A DNA stretch of 64,000 nt, taken from Novosphingobium sp. Leaf2. Its GTDB lineage: Bacteria; Pseudomonadota; Alphaproteobacteria; Sphingomonadales; Sphingomonadaceae. The position numbers and the translations under genes are program-made. Shown here piece after piece: positions 52,789 to 64,000 of this stretch (position 1 is its first letter; every line of letters starts with the position of its first letter). The stretch covers positions 1 to 64,000 of the forward strand of contig NZ_LMJY01000020.1 in NCBI RefSeq assembly GCF_001421325.1, in the 5' to 3' direction. Under the pieces are notes generated by a model. It did no database searches and was not told the DNA's origin. It worked only from the letters and a program-made list of their open reading frames with translations.

Positions 52789-52978
52789 GGGTCATCTCCC
52801 GATCTGAGGCCTTGAATATAACTCTACTCCATCGGTTGACAATAGGGTTGCGGCGGACTGTTCATCGCTCGGGGCGATTGGAAAAGCGCGATGGATGCCA
52901 CCGCCGGTCATAGCAATCGGCCCTGCCATGGCCCATATGCCGCTCCATCCCGATCAGACTACGCCGGAGCATTTTTTC

Positions 52979-54325
52979 ATGGCCGACTACGATTACGACC
53001 TTTTCACCATCGGCGCCGGTTCGGGCGGGGTTCGGGCCAGCCGCGTCGCGGCGGCGTATGGCGCGCGCGTAGCGGTGGCAGAGGAGTTCCGGGTCGGCGG
53101 TACGTGCGTGATCCGCGGCTGCGTGCCCAAGAAGATGCTGGTTTACGGCGCGCACTTTGCCGAGGATCTTGAAGACGCCAAGCGTTTCGGCTGGGACGTG
53201 GGCGAATGCACGTTCGATTGGGTGAAACTGCGCGATAACGTGCTGGGCGACGTGGATCGCCTGAACGGGCTGTATACCCAGACGCTTGAGAACAACGCGG
53301 TGGAGATTTTCCACGAGCGTGCGACGATCACCGGCCCCAACGAAGTCACGCTGGCAAACGGGGAGAAAAAGACCGCCAAGTATATCCTGATTGCTACCGG
53401 TGCGCGTCCGTCGGTACCGTCATGCCCGGGGCACGAACTGGGCATCACCTCTAACGAGGCCTTCCACCTCGATGCCATCCCCAGGCGGGTGCTGATCGCC
53501 GGTGCCGGTTACATCGCCAACGAGTTTGCCGGGATTTTCCACCAGTTCGGCGCCCGGGTCACGCTCATCAACCGCTCGGACACGCTGCTGCGTGGATACG
53601 ACGAAAGCGTGCGGGACCGCCTGCTGCAGATTTCGCTGACCAAGGGCATCGATTTCCGCTTCAACGCGGCGTTCGAAAAGATCGAAAAGCAGGACGATGG
53701 CTGCCTGCGCGTGTTCATGAGCAACCATGACCCGCTGGACGTGGATTGCGTGATGTTCGCCACAGGGCGCGTGCCGAACATCGAAGGCCTGGGGCTGGAT
53801 ACCGTGGGCGTCGAACTGAACGAGCGTGGCGGTATCGCCGTCGACGAACATTCGCGCACCAATGTGGAAAGCATCTATGCGGTAGGCGACGTGACCGACC
53901 GGGTGCAACTGACCCCGGTCGCCATTCGCGAAGGGCAGGCGTTTGCCGATACGGTGTTCGGCAACAAGCCGACCACGGTGGATTACGGGTGCATCCCCTC
54001 CGCCGTGTTCAGCCATCCGCCGATCGCCGCCGTCGGTCTCACCGAAGCACAGGCGACGCAAAAGTACGGTAGCGTGAAAGTGTACACGAGCGATTTTCGC
54101 CCCATGAAGAACGTGGTGGCGCACCGTAACGAACGCTCGCTCTACAAGATGGTGTGCGAAGCGCAGACCGAGCGGATTCTGGGTATTCACCTGATCGGTC
54201 CGGACGCGCCGGAGATCATGCAGGCGGCTGCGGTGGCGGTGAAGGCGGGGCTTACCAAGCACGACTTCGACGCGACGGTTGCGATTCATCCGACCATGGC
54301 GGAGGAAATGGTGCTGCTGAAATGA
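52979..54325 (+). CDS. gor: Glutathione-disulfide reductase
   Basis: This 448-residue FAD enzyme reduces glutathione disulfide with NADPH. FTIGAGSGGVRASRVAAAYGARVAV binds FAD, and the redox pair is Cys43/Cys48 in GGTCVIRGCVPKKMLVYG. VLIAGAGYIANEFAGIFHQFG is the NADPH site; the second motif differs from lipoamide dehydrogenase by INRSDTLLRGYDESVR with its NADPH-selective arginines. The C-terminal HPTMAEE supplies the catalytic His. The ATG at 52979 with GGAG upstream gives the normal length. Confidence 0.93.
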   Translation: MADYDYDLFTIGAGSGGVRASRVAAAYGARVAVAEEFRVGGTCVIRGCVPKKMLVYGAHFAEDLEDAKRFGWDVGECTFDWVKLRDNVLGDVDRLNGLYTQTLENNAVEIFHERATITGPNEVTLANGEKKTAKYILIATGARPSVPSCPGHELGITSNEAFHLDAIPRRVLIAGAGYIANEFAGIFHQFGARVTLINRSDTLLRGYDESVRDRLLQISLTKGIDFRFNAAFEKIEKQDDGCLRVFMSNHDPLDVDCVMFATGRVPNIEGLGLDTVGVELNERGGIAVDEHSRTNVESIYAVGDVTDRVQLTPVAIREGQAFADTVFGNKPTTVDYGCIPSAVFSHPPIAAVGLTEAQATQKYGSVKVYTSDFRPMKNVVAHRNERSLYKMVCEAQTERILGIHLIGPDAPEIMQAAAVAVKAGLTKHDFDATVAIHPTMAEEMVLLK

Positions 54326-54383
54326 ACCGCATACGTCCAAGGCATCGTGATACGGATGGATGACGTAAACCAACCACAAACTG

Positions 54384-54401
54384 TTTAATCGCTCGATTAA
54401 A
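54384..54401. promoter_or_regulatory. Perfect 18-bp palindrome upstream of pccB (putative operator)
   Basis: TTTAATCGCTCGATTAAA has two 8-bp arms around CT. It ends 4 bp before a TTGACC (54406-54411) that could be the -35 of the pccB promoter, a position suited to repression; no good -10 follows. A related site lies at 32290-32307 before the acylating aldehyde dehydrogenase gene. The form suits a TetR-family dimer. Confidence 0.55.
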
Positions 54402-54485
54402 ACGGTTGACCTTGGTGGTTTCCGATGCCTTAGCAGTCACAGCATTTTTGCATGCTTGTGTCCACGCGAGGGTCGAGGGAACCGG

Positions 54486-56012
54486 ATGTCAGCCAATATC
54501 GCCGAAATGGAGAAGCGTCGGGATGCCGCCAAGCTGGGCGGCGGGCAGAAGCGGATCGACGCGCAGCACGCCAAGGGCAAGCTGACGGCGCGTGAACGGT
54601 TGGACGTCCTGCTCGATGAGGGCAGCTTCGAGGAAATGGACCTTTACGTCGAGCATGACTGCGTCGATTTCGGGATGCAGGACCAGAAGATCCCCGGTGA
54701 CGGGGTGGTTACCGGATCGGGCACGATCAATGGTCGTCTGGTCTATGTGTTCAGCCAGGATTTCACGGTGTTCGGCGGTTCGCTTTCGGCGCGCCACGCG
54801 CAGAAGATCTGCAAGGTGATGGATGCGGCGATGAAGGTCGGCGCGCCCGTTATCGGCCTTAACGACAGCGGCGGCGCGCGCATCCAGGAAGGTGTCGCCT
54901 CGCTGGGCGGCTATGCGGATGTGTTCCAGCGCAATGTGCTGGCATCGGGCGTGGTGCCGCAATTGTCGCTGATCATGGGGCCGTGCGCGGGCGGCGCGGT
55001 CTATTCGCCGGCGATGACGGACTTCATCTTCATGGTGAAGGACAGTTCGTACATGTTCGTCACCGGGCCGGACGTGGTGAAGACGGTGACCAACGAAGTC
55101 GTGACGCAGGAGCAGCTTGGCGGCGCCATCGTCCATTCCAGCAAGACGTCAGTCTCCGACATGGCGCTGGAAAACGACATCGAGGCGCTGCTGGCGGCGC
55201 GCGATTTCTTTGATTTCCTGCCGTCTTCCAACCGCGACGATGTGCCGGAACGGCCAACGGCGGACGCGTGGGACCGGCTTGAGCACAGCCTGGATACGAT
55301 CGTGCCGCCCTCGGCCAACCAGCCCTACGACATGCACGAAGTGATCCGCAAGACGGTGGACGAGGGGGAGTTCTTCGAGCTTCAGCCGCTGCATGCCGGC
55401 AACATCCTGATCGGCTTTGGCCGCATCGAGGGGCGCACAGTGGGCATCGTCGCCAACCAGCCGATGGTGATGGCCGGCGTGCTCGATATCGATTCCTCAC
55501 GCAAGGCGGCGCGCTTCGTGCGTTTCTGCGATGCGTTCGGGATACCGATCATCACCTTCGTGGACGTGCCCGGCTTCCTGCCCGGGACCGACCAGGAGCA
55601 TAACGGCATCATCAAGCACGGTGCCAAGCTGCTGTTCGCCTATGGCGAAGCCACGGTGCCCAAGATCACCGTCATCACGCGAAAGGCTTATGGCGGCGCG
55701 TATGACGTGATGAGTTCCAAGCATCTGCGGGGCGATCTCAATTACGCATGGCCCACCGCCGAGATCGCGGTGATGGGTGCCAAGGGCGCGGTGGAGATTA
55801 TCTTCCGGGGGCTGGACGCCGATGGCATCGCCGCCAAGACCAAGGAATACGAGGACCGCTTCGCCAATCCGTTCGTGGCGGCGAGCCGGGGTTATATCGA
55901 CGAGGTGATCTATCCGCATTCCACCCGGCGCCGCATTGCGCTGGGCTTGCGCAAGCTGCGGAACAAGTCCCTCGAAAACCCTTGGAAGAAGCACGACAAC
56001 ATTCCGCTGTGA
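54486..56012 (+). CDS. pccB: Propionyl-CoA carboxylase beta subunit
   Basis: This 508-residue carboxyltransferase subunit transfers the carboxyl group from biotin to propionyl-CoA, making methylmalonyl-CoA. Conserved parts are [23 protein letters not shown], the first oxyanion region [73 protein letters not shown] and [39 protein letters not shown]. The ATG at 54486 follows GAGGG. It opens the propionyl-CoA module; pccA lies about 5 kb downstream. Confidence 0.95.
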   Translation: MSANIAEMEKRRDAAKLGGGQKRIDAQHAKGKLTARERLDVLLDEGSFEEMDLYVEHDCVDFGMQDQKIPGDGVVTGSGTINGRLVYVFSQDFTVFGGSLSARHAQKICKVMDAAMKVGAPVIGLNDSGGARIQEGVASLGGYADVFQRNVLASGVVPQLSLIMGPCAGGAVYSPAMTDFIFMVKDSSYMFVTGPDVVKTVTNEVVTQEQLGGAIVHSSKTSVSDMALENDIEALLAARDFFDFLPSSNRDDVPERPTADAWDRLEHSLDTIVPPSANQPYDMHEVIRKTVDEGEFFELQPLHAGNILIGFGRIEGRTVGIVANQPMVMAGVLDIDSSRKAARFVRFCDAFGIPIITFVDVPGFLPGTDQEHNGIIKHGAKLLFAYGEATVPKITVITRKAYGGAYDVMSSKHLRGDLNYAWPTAEIAVMGAKGAVEIIFRGLDADGIAAKTKEYEDRFANPFVAASRGYIDEVIYPHSTRRRIALGLRKLRNKSLENPWKKHDNIPL

Positions 56013-56109
56013 CGCGCAGCGCCCGGCTTGGCACTTGTGAGAGTAGGATGACCGGCGCTTCGGGCCGATGTGATCTGCAGACATAAAACGTAGGATTGGA
56101 CGGCAGTTC

Positions 56110-57300
56110 ATGGAAGACATCTACATCGTCGGCGGCGTGCGTACCGCTGTTGGAGACTTTGGCGGCTCGCTCAAGGGCTTCATGCCGGCAGAGCTGGGTA
56201 CACTTGTTGCGGTTGAGGCGCTCAAGCGCGCGGGGGTTGAGCCCGAGGCGGTCGAGCATGTGGTGATCGGCCAGGTGATGCCCACCAGCGCGCGCGACCA
56301 GATGCTGGCCCGTGTCATCGGCATCAACGCAGGTGTGCCTGTTGCAACGCCCGCGCTCACGCTTAACCGGCTGTGCGGTTCGGGCGTGCAGTCGATCATT
56401 TCCTCGGCGCAGATGATGAAGCTGGGCGAAGCGTCGATCACCCTGGCGGGCGGCGCGGAATCGATGTCCAACGTACCGTATCATGACCACGGCGTGCGCT
56501 GGGGCAGGAAGATGGGCGCCAACACCCAGGAAGACGCACTGACGCTCGGCCTGTCCGATGCGATCGGCGGCTATCACATGGGCATCACCGCCGAAAACAT
56601 GGCGGAGCGCTACGGCATCACGCGAGAGGCGATGGACGCGCTGTCCGTCACCAGCCACCAGCGCGCTGCGCACGCGATCGCGGAAGGCCGCTTCAAGGAC
56701 CAGATCCTGCCCGTGGAAGTGAAGACCCGCAAGGGCGTCACGGTGTTCGACACTGACGAGCACGTCAAAGCGGACACCACGATGGACGTGCTTGCGAAAA
56801 TGCGCCCGGCGTTCAAGAAGGACGGCAGCGTTACCGCCGGCAACGCCAGCGGTATCAACGATGGCGCCGCAGCCGTCGTTCTGGCGACGGGCACGGAAGT
56901 GGAAAAGCGCGGTCTCAAGCCGCTGGCGCGTATCGTCGCCTGGGGTCATGCCGGCGTTGAGCCGGAATACATGGGCGAGGGGCCGATCCAGGCCGTTCCC
57001 ATCGCATTGAAGCGGGCTGGACTTGCGCTTGACCAGATCGACGTGATCGAAAGCAACGAGGCTTTCGCCGCGCAGGCCTGCGCAGTGATCAACGCCCTCG
57101 GTCTGGATCCGGACAAGGTCAACCCGAACGGTTCGGGCGTATCCATCGGCCATCCGGTCGGGGCAACGGGCACGATGCTGACCGTGAAATGCGCCTACGA
57201 ACTGCAGCGCATCGGCGGCCGCTACGGCCTGATCACCATGTGCATCGGCGGTGGGCAGGGCATCGCCCTCATTATCGAGAATGTGGAGCATGCCGCATGA
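56110..57300 (+). CDS. Acetyl-CoA acetyltransferase (thiolase)
   Basis: This 396-residue thiolase has the acyl-carrying Cys89 in TLNRLCGSGVQSI, the catalytic His in GHPVGATGTML and the second Cys in CIGGGQGIALIIE. GNASGINDGAAAVV and VIESNEAFAAQ are typical. It may cleave or form acetoacetyl-CoA or 3-oxo acyl-CoAs. Placed between pccB and the epimerase gene, it may supply propionyl-CoA or acetyl-CoA from branched or odd-chain substrates. It overlaps the epimerase gene by 4 bp. Confidence 0.92.
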   Translation: MEDIYIVGGVRTAVGDFGGSLKGFMPAELGTLVAVEALKRAGVEPEAVEHVVIGQVMPTSARDQMLARVIGINAGVPVATPALTLNRLCGSGVQSIISSAQMMKLGEASITLAGGAESMSNVPYHDHGVRWGRKMGANTQEDALTLGLSDAIGGYHMGITAENMAERYGITREAMDALSVTSHQRAAHAIAEGRFKDQILPVEVKTRKGVTVFDTDEHVKADTTMDVLAKMRPAFKKDGSVTAGNASGINDGAAAVVLATGTEVEKRGLKPLARIVAWGHAGVEPEYMGEGPIQAVPIALKRAGLALDQIDVIESNEAFAAQACAVINALGLDPDKVNPNGSGVSIGHPVGATGTMLTVKCAYELQRIGGRYGLITMCIGGGQGIALIIENVEHAA

Positions 57301-57734
57301 AGCTGGGCCGGCTCAATCACATCGGCGTCGCCACGCCCGATCTTGATGCCGCGATCGCGTTCTACAAGGACGTGATGGGCGCGACGTACGTGACCGAGCC
57401 CTTTGTGCTGGAAAGTCAGCAGGTGCGCGTGTGCTTCGTCAATACGCCTGGCGAAGACGGCACGGCGGGCACGCAGATCGAACTGCTCCAGCCTACCGTT
57501 GCGGATTCCGCTGTTGGCAAGTGGCTGGAAAAGAACCCGCTGGGGGGTCAGCATCACATTTGTTACGAAGTGCCGGACATCCACGCCGCCAAGGCCTGGT
57601 TCGAAAGCAAGGGCAAGCGGGTGCTGGGCGAGCCGCGCATGGGCGCGCACGGGACGCTGATCTTCTTCGTCCACCCCCGGGACATGGGCGGCCAGCTGAC
57701 CGAGATCATGGAAACGCCAAAGGGCGCACACTGA
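57297..57734 (+). CDS. mce: Methylmalonyl-CoA epimerase
   Basis: This 145-residue vicinal-oxygen-chelate protein converts (S)- to (R)-methylmalonyl-Co[28 protein letters not shown] starts the first half with a metal-binding His8. [57 protein letters not shown] gives the second half with further ligands. The ATGA overlap with the thiolase stop fixes the start. Confidence 0.94.
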   Translation: MKLGRLNHIGVATPDLDAAIAFYKDVMGATYVTEPFVLESQQVRVCFVNTPGEDGTAGTQIELLQPTVADSAVGKWLEKNPLGGQHHICYEVPDIHAAKAWFESKGKRVLGEPRMGAHGTLIFFVHPRDMGGQLTEIMETPKGAH

Positions 57735-57778
57735 GCTTTCCACGCCCCCGGCGGGGGCAGGATACACGAGGTAGAACG

Positions 57779-60043
57779 ATGAGCGACACGTCCAGGCCGT
57801 CAGGCAACCCGGAAGGCCCCACCATCGAGACCAACACCGGCGAGGACAGCGGCGTCGCCCCGCAGGCGCGCGATCTTGCCGAGCCTTCGCCAAACCCGGA
57901 CCTCGAAAAGTGGCAGGCCGCCGCGACCAAGGAGGTGAAGGGCAAGGACCTGACGTGGAACACGCCCGAAGGCATCGCGGTCAAGCCGCTCTACACCGCC
58001 GAGGACGTGACCGTCGATCCGGGCCTGCCGGGGTTCGCGCCGTTTACGCGGGGTGTGCGCGCCTCGATGTATGCGGGGCGCCCCTGGACTATCCGCCAGT
58101 ACGCCGGTTTCTCCACCGCCGAGGAATCCAACGCTTTCTATCGCCGTAACCTCGCGGCGGGCCAAAAGGGCCTGTCGGTCGCCTTCGACCTGGCGACGCA
58201 TCGCGGATACGACAGCGACCATCCGCGTGTCGTCGGCGATGTCGGCAAGGCGGGCGTGGCGATCGACTCGGTCGAGGACATGAAGATCCTGTTCGACGGT
58301 ATCCCGCTCGATCAGATGTCCGTCTCGATGACGATGAACGGCGCGGTGATCCCGATCCTGGCGTTCTTCATCGTGGCGGGCGAGGAGCAGGGCGTCGATC
58401 GCAAGCTGCTCGACGGGACCATCCAGAACGACATCCTCAAGGAGTTCATGGTCCGCAACACCTACATCTATCCGCCCGAACCCAGCATGCGGATCATCTC
58501 GGACATCTTCGGCTACACCAGCCGCGAAATGCCCAAGTTCAACTCGATCTCGATTTCCGGCTATCACATGCAGGAAGCGGGCGCGACGCAGGTGCAGGAA
58601 CTGGCGTTCACCATCGCCGACGGCGCGGAATACGTGAAATACGGGGTGGCCAGCGGCCTCGATATCGACAAGTTCGCGGGACGCCTGAGCTTCTTCTTCG
58701 CGATCGGCATGAACTTCTTCATGGAAATCGCAAAGCTGCGCGCTGCGCGCGTGCTGTGGCACCGGGTGATGACCGATCTGGGCGCCAAGGACGAGCGTTC
58801 CAAGATGCTGCGCACCCATTGCCAGACCTCGGGCGTCTCGTTGCAGGAGCAGGATCCCTACAACAACGTGATCCGCACCACGATCGAGGCGATGGCCGCG
58901 ATGCTGGGCGGCACCCAGTCGCTGCACACCAACGCGCTGGACGAGGCGATCGCGCTGCCGACGGATTTCTCGGCCCGTATCGCGCGCAACACGCAGATCG
59001 TCATCCAGGAAGAAACCGGGATGACCAAGGTCGTCGATCCGCTTGGCGGCTCGTATTACATCGAGGCGTTGACACAGCAACTGGTAGACCAGGCGTGGGA
59101 GATCATCGAGCGGGTGCAGGCCGAAGGCGGCATGGCCAAGGCGGTTGCCGCCGGTTGGCCCAAGGCGATGATCGAAACCGCGGCCGCCGCCCGTCAGGCC
59201 CGCGTGGACCGGGGCGACGATGTGATCGTGGGTGTCAACAAGTATCGCCTCCCCAGCGAAGACCCGATCGAGACGCTCGACATCGATAACGCGAAGGTAC
59301 GCGAAGGGCAGATCGCCCGCATCAACAAGATGAAGGCGCAGCGTGACGAGGCTGCGTGCCAGGCTGCGCTCAAGGCGCTGCGCGATGGGGCCGCGGGCGA
59401 ATCTAGCATCGAGAACAACCTGTTGGCGCTGGCTGTGGAATGCGCCCGCGCGCGCGCCACGCTGGGCGAGATCAGCGCGGCGATGGAGGAAAGCTTCCAG
59501 CGCTATGGCACCCAGCCCACCCCGGTTAAGGGGGTTTATAGCGCGCCGTACGAGGGTGACAGCCGCTGGCAGCAAGTGCTGGACGGGGTGGCTGCGGTGG
59601 AGCGCCGCCTGGGTCGCAAGCCCAAGCTGCTCGTCGCCAAGATGGGCCAGGACGGCCATGATCGCGGCGCCAACGTCATCGCCTCCGCCTTTGGCGACAT
59701 GGGCTTCGACGTGGTCTCCGGCCCGCTGTTCCAGACGCCGGAGGAAACGGTGGTGCTCGCGCTCGACAACGACGTCGATGTCGTCGGTGCGTCCAGCCTT
59801 GCCGCAGGCCACAAGACCCTGATCCCGGAACTGATCCAGCAACTGCGCGCCGCCGGGCGCAGCGACATCAAGGTGATCGCTGGCGGCGTGATCCCGGCCA
59901 AGGACTACGAGTATCTGCGCAACTCGGGCGTTCAGGGCATTTACGGCCCCGGTTCCAACGTGGTGGAATGTGCCGCAGACGTGCTGCGCCTGCTTGGCCA
60001 CAACATGCCGCCGGCAGGTTCCGAACTGGAAGCGGCGGAGTGA
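57779..60043 (+). CDS. Methylmalonyl-CoA mutase (catalytic, B12-dependent)
   Basis: This 754-residue single-chain mutase converts (R)-methylmalonyl-CoA to succinyl-CoA using adenosylcobalamin. The N-terminal TIM barrel includes [65 protein letters not shown] and [25 protein letters not shown]. The C-terminal cobalamin domain carries the lower-axial-ligand motif [24 protein letters not shown] and [17 protein letters not shown]. No separate small subunit is near, so it is of the ScpA/MutB type. GAGGT precedes the ATG. Confidence 0.96.
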   Translation: MSDTSRPSGNPEGPTIETNTGEDSGVAPQARDLAEPSPNPDLEKWQAAATKEVKGKDLTWNTPEGIAVKPLYTAEDVTVDPGLPGFAPFTRGVRASMYAGRPWTIRQYAGFSTAEESNAFYRRNLAAGQKGLSVAFDLATHRGYDSDHPRVVGDVGKAGVAIDSVEDMKILFDGIPLDQMSVSMTMNGAVIPILAFFIVAGEEQGVDRKLLDGTIQNDILKEFMVRNTYIYPPEPSMRIISDIFGYTSREMPKFNSISISGYHMQEAGATQVQELAFTIADGAEYVKYGVASGLDIDKFAGRLSFFFAIGMNFFMEIAKLRAARVLWHRVMTDLGAKDERSKMLRTHCQTSGVSLQEQDPYNNVIRTTIEAMAAMLGGTQSLHTNALDEAIALPTDFSARIARNTQIVIQEETGMTKVVDPLGGSYYIEALTQQLVDQAWEIIERVQAEGGMAKAVAAGWPKAMIETAAAARQARVDRGDDVIVGVNKYRLPSEDPIETLDIDNAKVREGQIARINKMKAQRDEAACQAALKALRDGAAGESSIENNLLALAVECARARATLGEISAAMEESFQRYGTQPTPVKGVYSAPYEGDSRWQQVLDGVAAVERRLGRKPKLLVAKMGQDGHDRGANVIASAFGDMGFDVVSGPLFQTPEETVVLALDNDVDVVGASSLAAGHKTLIPELIQQLRAAGRSDIKVIAGGVIPAKDYEYLRNSGVQGIYGPGSNVVECAADVLRLLGHNMPPAGSELEAAE

Positions 60044-60108
60044 CGCTGGATCATGGCGGCCTCGCGTTCTATGACCCGGCTTTGGCCTTGGCCGCCTGAG
60101 GAAAGACG

Positions 60109-61164
60109 ATGACGCAAACCTCCCCTTCGCCCGTGGTGCGCACCGACTGGACGCGTGACGAGATCGCCGCCCTGTTCGACCTGCCATTCCCCGAACTGGT
60201 GTTCCGGGCCGCGCAGGTCCACCGCGCCAGCCACCGGGCCGACGAAGTGCAGCTGTCCACGCTGCTGTCGATCAAGACCGGCGGCTGCGTGGAGGATTGC
60301 GGCTACTGCTCGCAGTCGGTGTCGGCCAACAGCGGCGTCAAGGCCACCAAGCTGATGGATGTGCAGGCGGTGTTGCAGCGCGCGGCGCAGGCGGCGGACC
60401 AGGGCTCCACGCGTTTCTGCATGGGCGCGGCCTGGCGCAACCCCAAGGACCGCGACATGCCCGCCATCATCGAGATGGTGAAGGGCGTGCGCGCGATGGG
60501 CATGGAAACCTGCATGACGCTGGGCATGCTGACGCCAGCGCAGGCCGACATGCTGAGCGAGGCGGGCCTCGATTATTACAACCACAACATCGACACCTCG
60601 CCCGAACGCTATGATCAGGTGATCACCACGCGCACGATGGACGACCGGCTCGATACGCTGTCCAACGTGCGGATGGCGGGGATCAACGTGTGCTCGGGCG
60701 GGATCGTCGGCATGGGTGAAACGCGGGCCGACCGGGTGGGCTTCATTCACACGCTCGCCACGTTGCCCGAACATCCCCAGTCGGTGCCGGTCAACGCGCT
60801 GGTGCCGGTGAAGGGCACCGTGCTGGGGGATATGCTGGCCGACACGCCGCTGGCCAAGATCGACGACGTGGAGTTCGTGCGCACCGTGGCGGTGGCGCGC
60901 ATCACCATGCCCGGCTCGATGGTGCGCCTGTCCGCCGGGCGCGAATCGATGTCGGAGATGACGCAGGCGATGTGCTTCATGGCCGGCGCGAACTCGATCT
61001 TCACCGGCGACAAGCTCCTCACCGCGCCCAACGCGGGCGACGACAACGACATGGCGATGTTCGCACGCCTCGGCCTCAAGCCCATGGCGATCGAACTGAC
61101 GGCCGCCCAAGTCGAAGCGCAGCGCATGCCCAAGGGCTGCGCGAAGCTGGAGGCAGCGGAGTAG
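60109..61164 (+). CDS. bioB: Biotin synthase
   Basis: This 351-residue radical-SAM enzyme inserts sulfur into dethiobiotin. The [4Fe-4S] cysteines are Cys60, Cys64 and Cys67 in [56 protein letters not shown] and [19 protein letters not shown] are conserved. It is embedded between the mutase and pccA genes; since PccA carries biotin, the placement links cofactor and apoenzyme supply. A GGCGGCC/GGCCGCC stem (60055-60096) lies just before it and could affect its expression. Confidence 0.96.
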   Translation: MTQTSPSPVVRTDWTRDEIAALFDLPFPELVFRAAQVHRASHRADEVQLSTLLSIKTGGCVEDCGYCSQSVSANSGVKATKLMDVQAVLQRAAQAADQGSTRFCMGAAWRNPKDRDMPAIIEMVKGVRAMGMETCMTLGMLTPAQADMLSEAGLDYYNHNIDTSPERYDQVITTRTMDDRLDTLSNVRMAGINVCSGGIVGMGETRADRVGFIHTLATLPEHPQSVPVNALVPVKGTVLGDMLADTPLAKIDDVEFVRTVAVARITMPGSMVRLSAGRESMSEMTQAMCFMAGANSIFTGDKLLTAPNAGDDNDMAMFARLGLKPMAIELTAAQVEAQRMPKGCAKLEAAE

Positions 61165-61175
61165 GAGCTTTGGCA

Positions 61176-61274
61176 ATGGAATCGAGCGCTAGAGCTGTCG
61201 TCTTCGGCTTGATCCTTATGCTTTTTATAACCGTTTTAATGCTCAACGCTGGCTGGTTTATGCACGGCGACTGA
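61176..61274 (+). CDS. 32-residue single-span membrane peptide
   Basis: An ATG at 61176 preceded by AGGAG opens 32 codons: MESSARAVVFGLILMLFITV, then LMLNAGWFMHGD. Residues 7-28 form one strongly hydrophobic helix. It lies 11 bp after bioB and 18 bp before the pccA start, so it is probably translated from the operon mRNA. I know no family for it. It could be a real small membrane protein or a leader that delivers ribosomes to the weak TTG start of pccA. Confidence 0.55.
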   Translation: MESSARAVVFGLILMLFITVLMLNAGWFMHGD

Positions 61275-61292
61275 ATTTTGGAGGATACGGGG

Positions 61293-63314
<2,022 letters not shown>

Positions 63315-63315
63315 C

Positions 63316-63687
63316 ATGCATCTGGATCACGACCCGGCGGCGCCCGCTGCGCCGCCGATCGGTTTTGATGATTTCCTGAAGGTCGATATCCGCGTGGGCA
63401 CCGTGATCGCCGCCGAGGTGTATGAAGGTGCCCGCAAGCCCAGCTACAAGCTGCGGATCGACTTTGGCCCCGGCATCGGCGAGAAGAAAAGCGTCGGGCA
63501 AGTGGCGGCGCTGTATGCGCCTGAAGATCTTGTGGGGCGGCAGGTGGCGGCGGTCGTGAACTTTCCCGTGCGGCAGATCGGCAAGGCCTTGTCAGAAGTG
63601 CTGACGCTGGGGTTTGCGGACGCACAGGGGCGGGTCACGCTGTTTTCGCCGGACGCGCGCGTGCCCAACGGATCGCGCCTGTTCTGA
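63316..63687 (+). CDS. CsaA-like tRNA-binding protein
   Basis: This 123-residue OB-fold protein has the EMAP/CsaA pattern: FDDFLKVDIRVGTVIAAEVYEGARKPSYKLRIDFG, KKSVGQVAALYAPEDLVGRQVAAVVNFPVRQIGKALSEVLTLGF, and a C-terminal LFSPDARVPNGSRLF. CsaA proteins bind tRNA and have been reported to help protein export or folding; the exact role is uncertain. It starts 1 bp after pccA and overlaps the next gene by 1 bp. Confidence 0.9.
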   Translation: MHLDHDPAAPAAPPIGFDDFLKVDIRVGTVIAAEVYEGARKPSYKLRIDFGPGIGEKKSVGQVAALYAPEDLVGRQVAAVVNFPVRQIGKALSEVLTLGFADAQGRVTLFSPDARVPNGSRLF

Positions 63688-64000
63688 TGGCAAGCCTGGC
63701 CGAACTGCTTGCCGGGGCGGAGCCCCTGGACAATGGCTTTACGGTTCACATTACGCCGGACTGGCTGCAGGGGCGCACGGCCTATGGCGGACTGACGTCT
63801 GCCATTGCGCTGGCTGCGGCGCGAAACGCCTTTCCTGATGTGCCCCCGCTGCGTTCCGGGCAGTTTTCGATGATCGCGCCGCTCGCCGGTCGGATCGAGG
63901 CCCGTGCGCGGGTGGTGCGCAAAGGGCGCAACGTAACCTGGGTCGCATCGGAATTGCGGGATGACCAAGGCGTGGGGTTTTCCGCCAGTTTCGTGTTCAT
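63687..64000 (+). CDS. Acyl-CoA thioesterase-like protein (N-terminal part, cut by window end)
   Basis: About 104 residues are visible: MASLAELLAGAEPLDNGFTV, then PDWLQGRTAYGGLTSAIALAAARNAF, QFSMIAPLAGRIEARARVVRKGRNVTWVASELRDDQG. This is the first hot-dog half of a TesB-like double hot-dog thioesterase (4HBT_3 type). Its ATG overlaps the CsaA-like stop by one base (TGATG), so it continues the operon. The 3' end is outside the window. Confidence 0.8.
   Translation, partial: MASLAELLAGAEPLDNGFTVHITPDWLQGRTAYGGLTSAIALAAARNAFPDVPPLRSGQFSMIAPLAGRIEARARVVRKGRNVTWVASELRDDQGVGFSASFVF

Noticed and set aside
57800..60187. A 795-codon open frame on the minus strand
   Set aside because: It is the antisense shadow of the methylmalonyl-CoA mutase gene; high-GC codon bias leaves the opposite strand open. 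Its translation is rich in His and Arg and matches no family I know.

Overview
This window reads as chromosome from a sphingomonad (order Sphingomonadales, Novosphingobium-like). The evidence is the high GC content, the dense 4-bp ATGA/GTGA gene overlaps, and a split, circularly permuted tmRNA gene whose tag reads ANDNEALALAA. The housekeeping gene order (lptD-surA-pdxA-rsmA) and the sphingan-like pairing of an initiating sugar transferase with type I secretion genes also fit. The genus is inference; I could not run a search.

Region 1 (1 to about 30.8 kb) is an exopolysaccharide (EPS) locus. From the left it holds an IS5-type element cut by the window edge, which abuts the stop codon of an ExoY-like initiating sugar transferase. 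Next come a type I secretion adaptor and ABC exporter (PrsE/PrsD-like), a TolC-like protein, a SleB-like cell wall hydrolase, an outer-membrane beta-barrel and a Wza-like export lipoprotein, most of them overlapping. A tiny RTX protein and a large RTX-GH16-RTX glycanase are the obvious candidate cargoes of the exporter. An ExoV-like pyruvyl transferase, a Wzy-like polymerase, five further glycosyltransferases (two ExoL/ExoA-like), a Wzx-like flippase, a Wzc-like tyrosine autokinase and two acyltransferase-3 proteins complete a Wzx/Wzy-type pathway. It would make a probably pyruvylated and acylated polymer of roughly six sugars. Decayed IS3 and IS5 elements (about 17.7-19.1 kb and 27.8-28.1 kb) break the locus into blocks. 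A LacI-type regulator with a poor DNA-binding domain lies near its right end.

Region 2 (30.8-39 kb) is mostly catabolic. It has an alpha/beta hydrolase with a flavin reductase, a CoA-acylating aldehyde dehydrogenase, a small lipoprotein and a four-gene valine-degradation run: acyl-CoA dehydrogenase, 3-hydroxyisobutyryl-CoA hydrolase, enoyl-CoA hydratase and mmsB. A NUDIX hydrolase and a small Cys-rich protein follow on the other strand.

Region 3 (39-54.4 kb) is core housekeeping: TPM/TPM/LemA, mscL, the two-piece ssrA, a PilZ protein, rsmA-pdxA-surA-lptD, pepA, holC, ndk, an RBBP9-type hydrolase and gor. A nested palindromic element sits between holC and ndk.

Region 4 (54.4-64 kb) is the propionyl-CoA to succinyl-CoA module: pccB, a thiolase, methylmalonyl-CoA epimerase, methylmalonyl-CoA mutase, bioB, a 32-residue membrane peptide and pccA. 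A CsaA-like tRNA-binding protein and a truncated thioesterase follow. An 18-bp palindrome upstream of pccB matches at 14 of 18 positions a site upstream of the acylating aldehyde dehydrogenase in region 2. This suggests that the valine/propionaldehyde and propionyl-CoA genes share an unseen regulator, probably TetR-type. I saw no tRNA, rRNA or CRISPR array.
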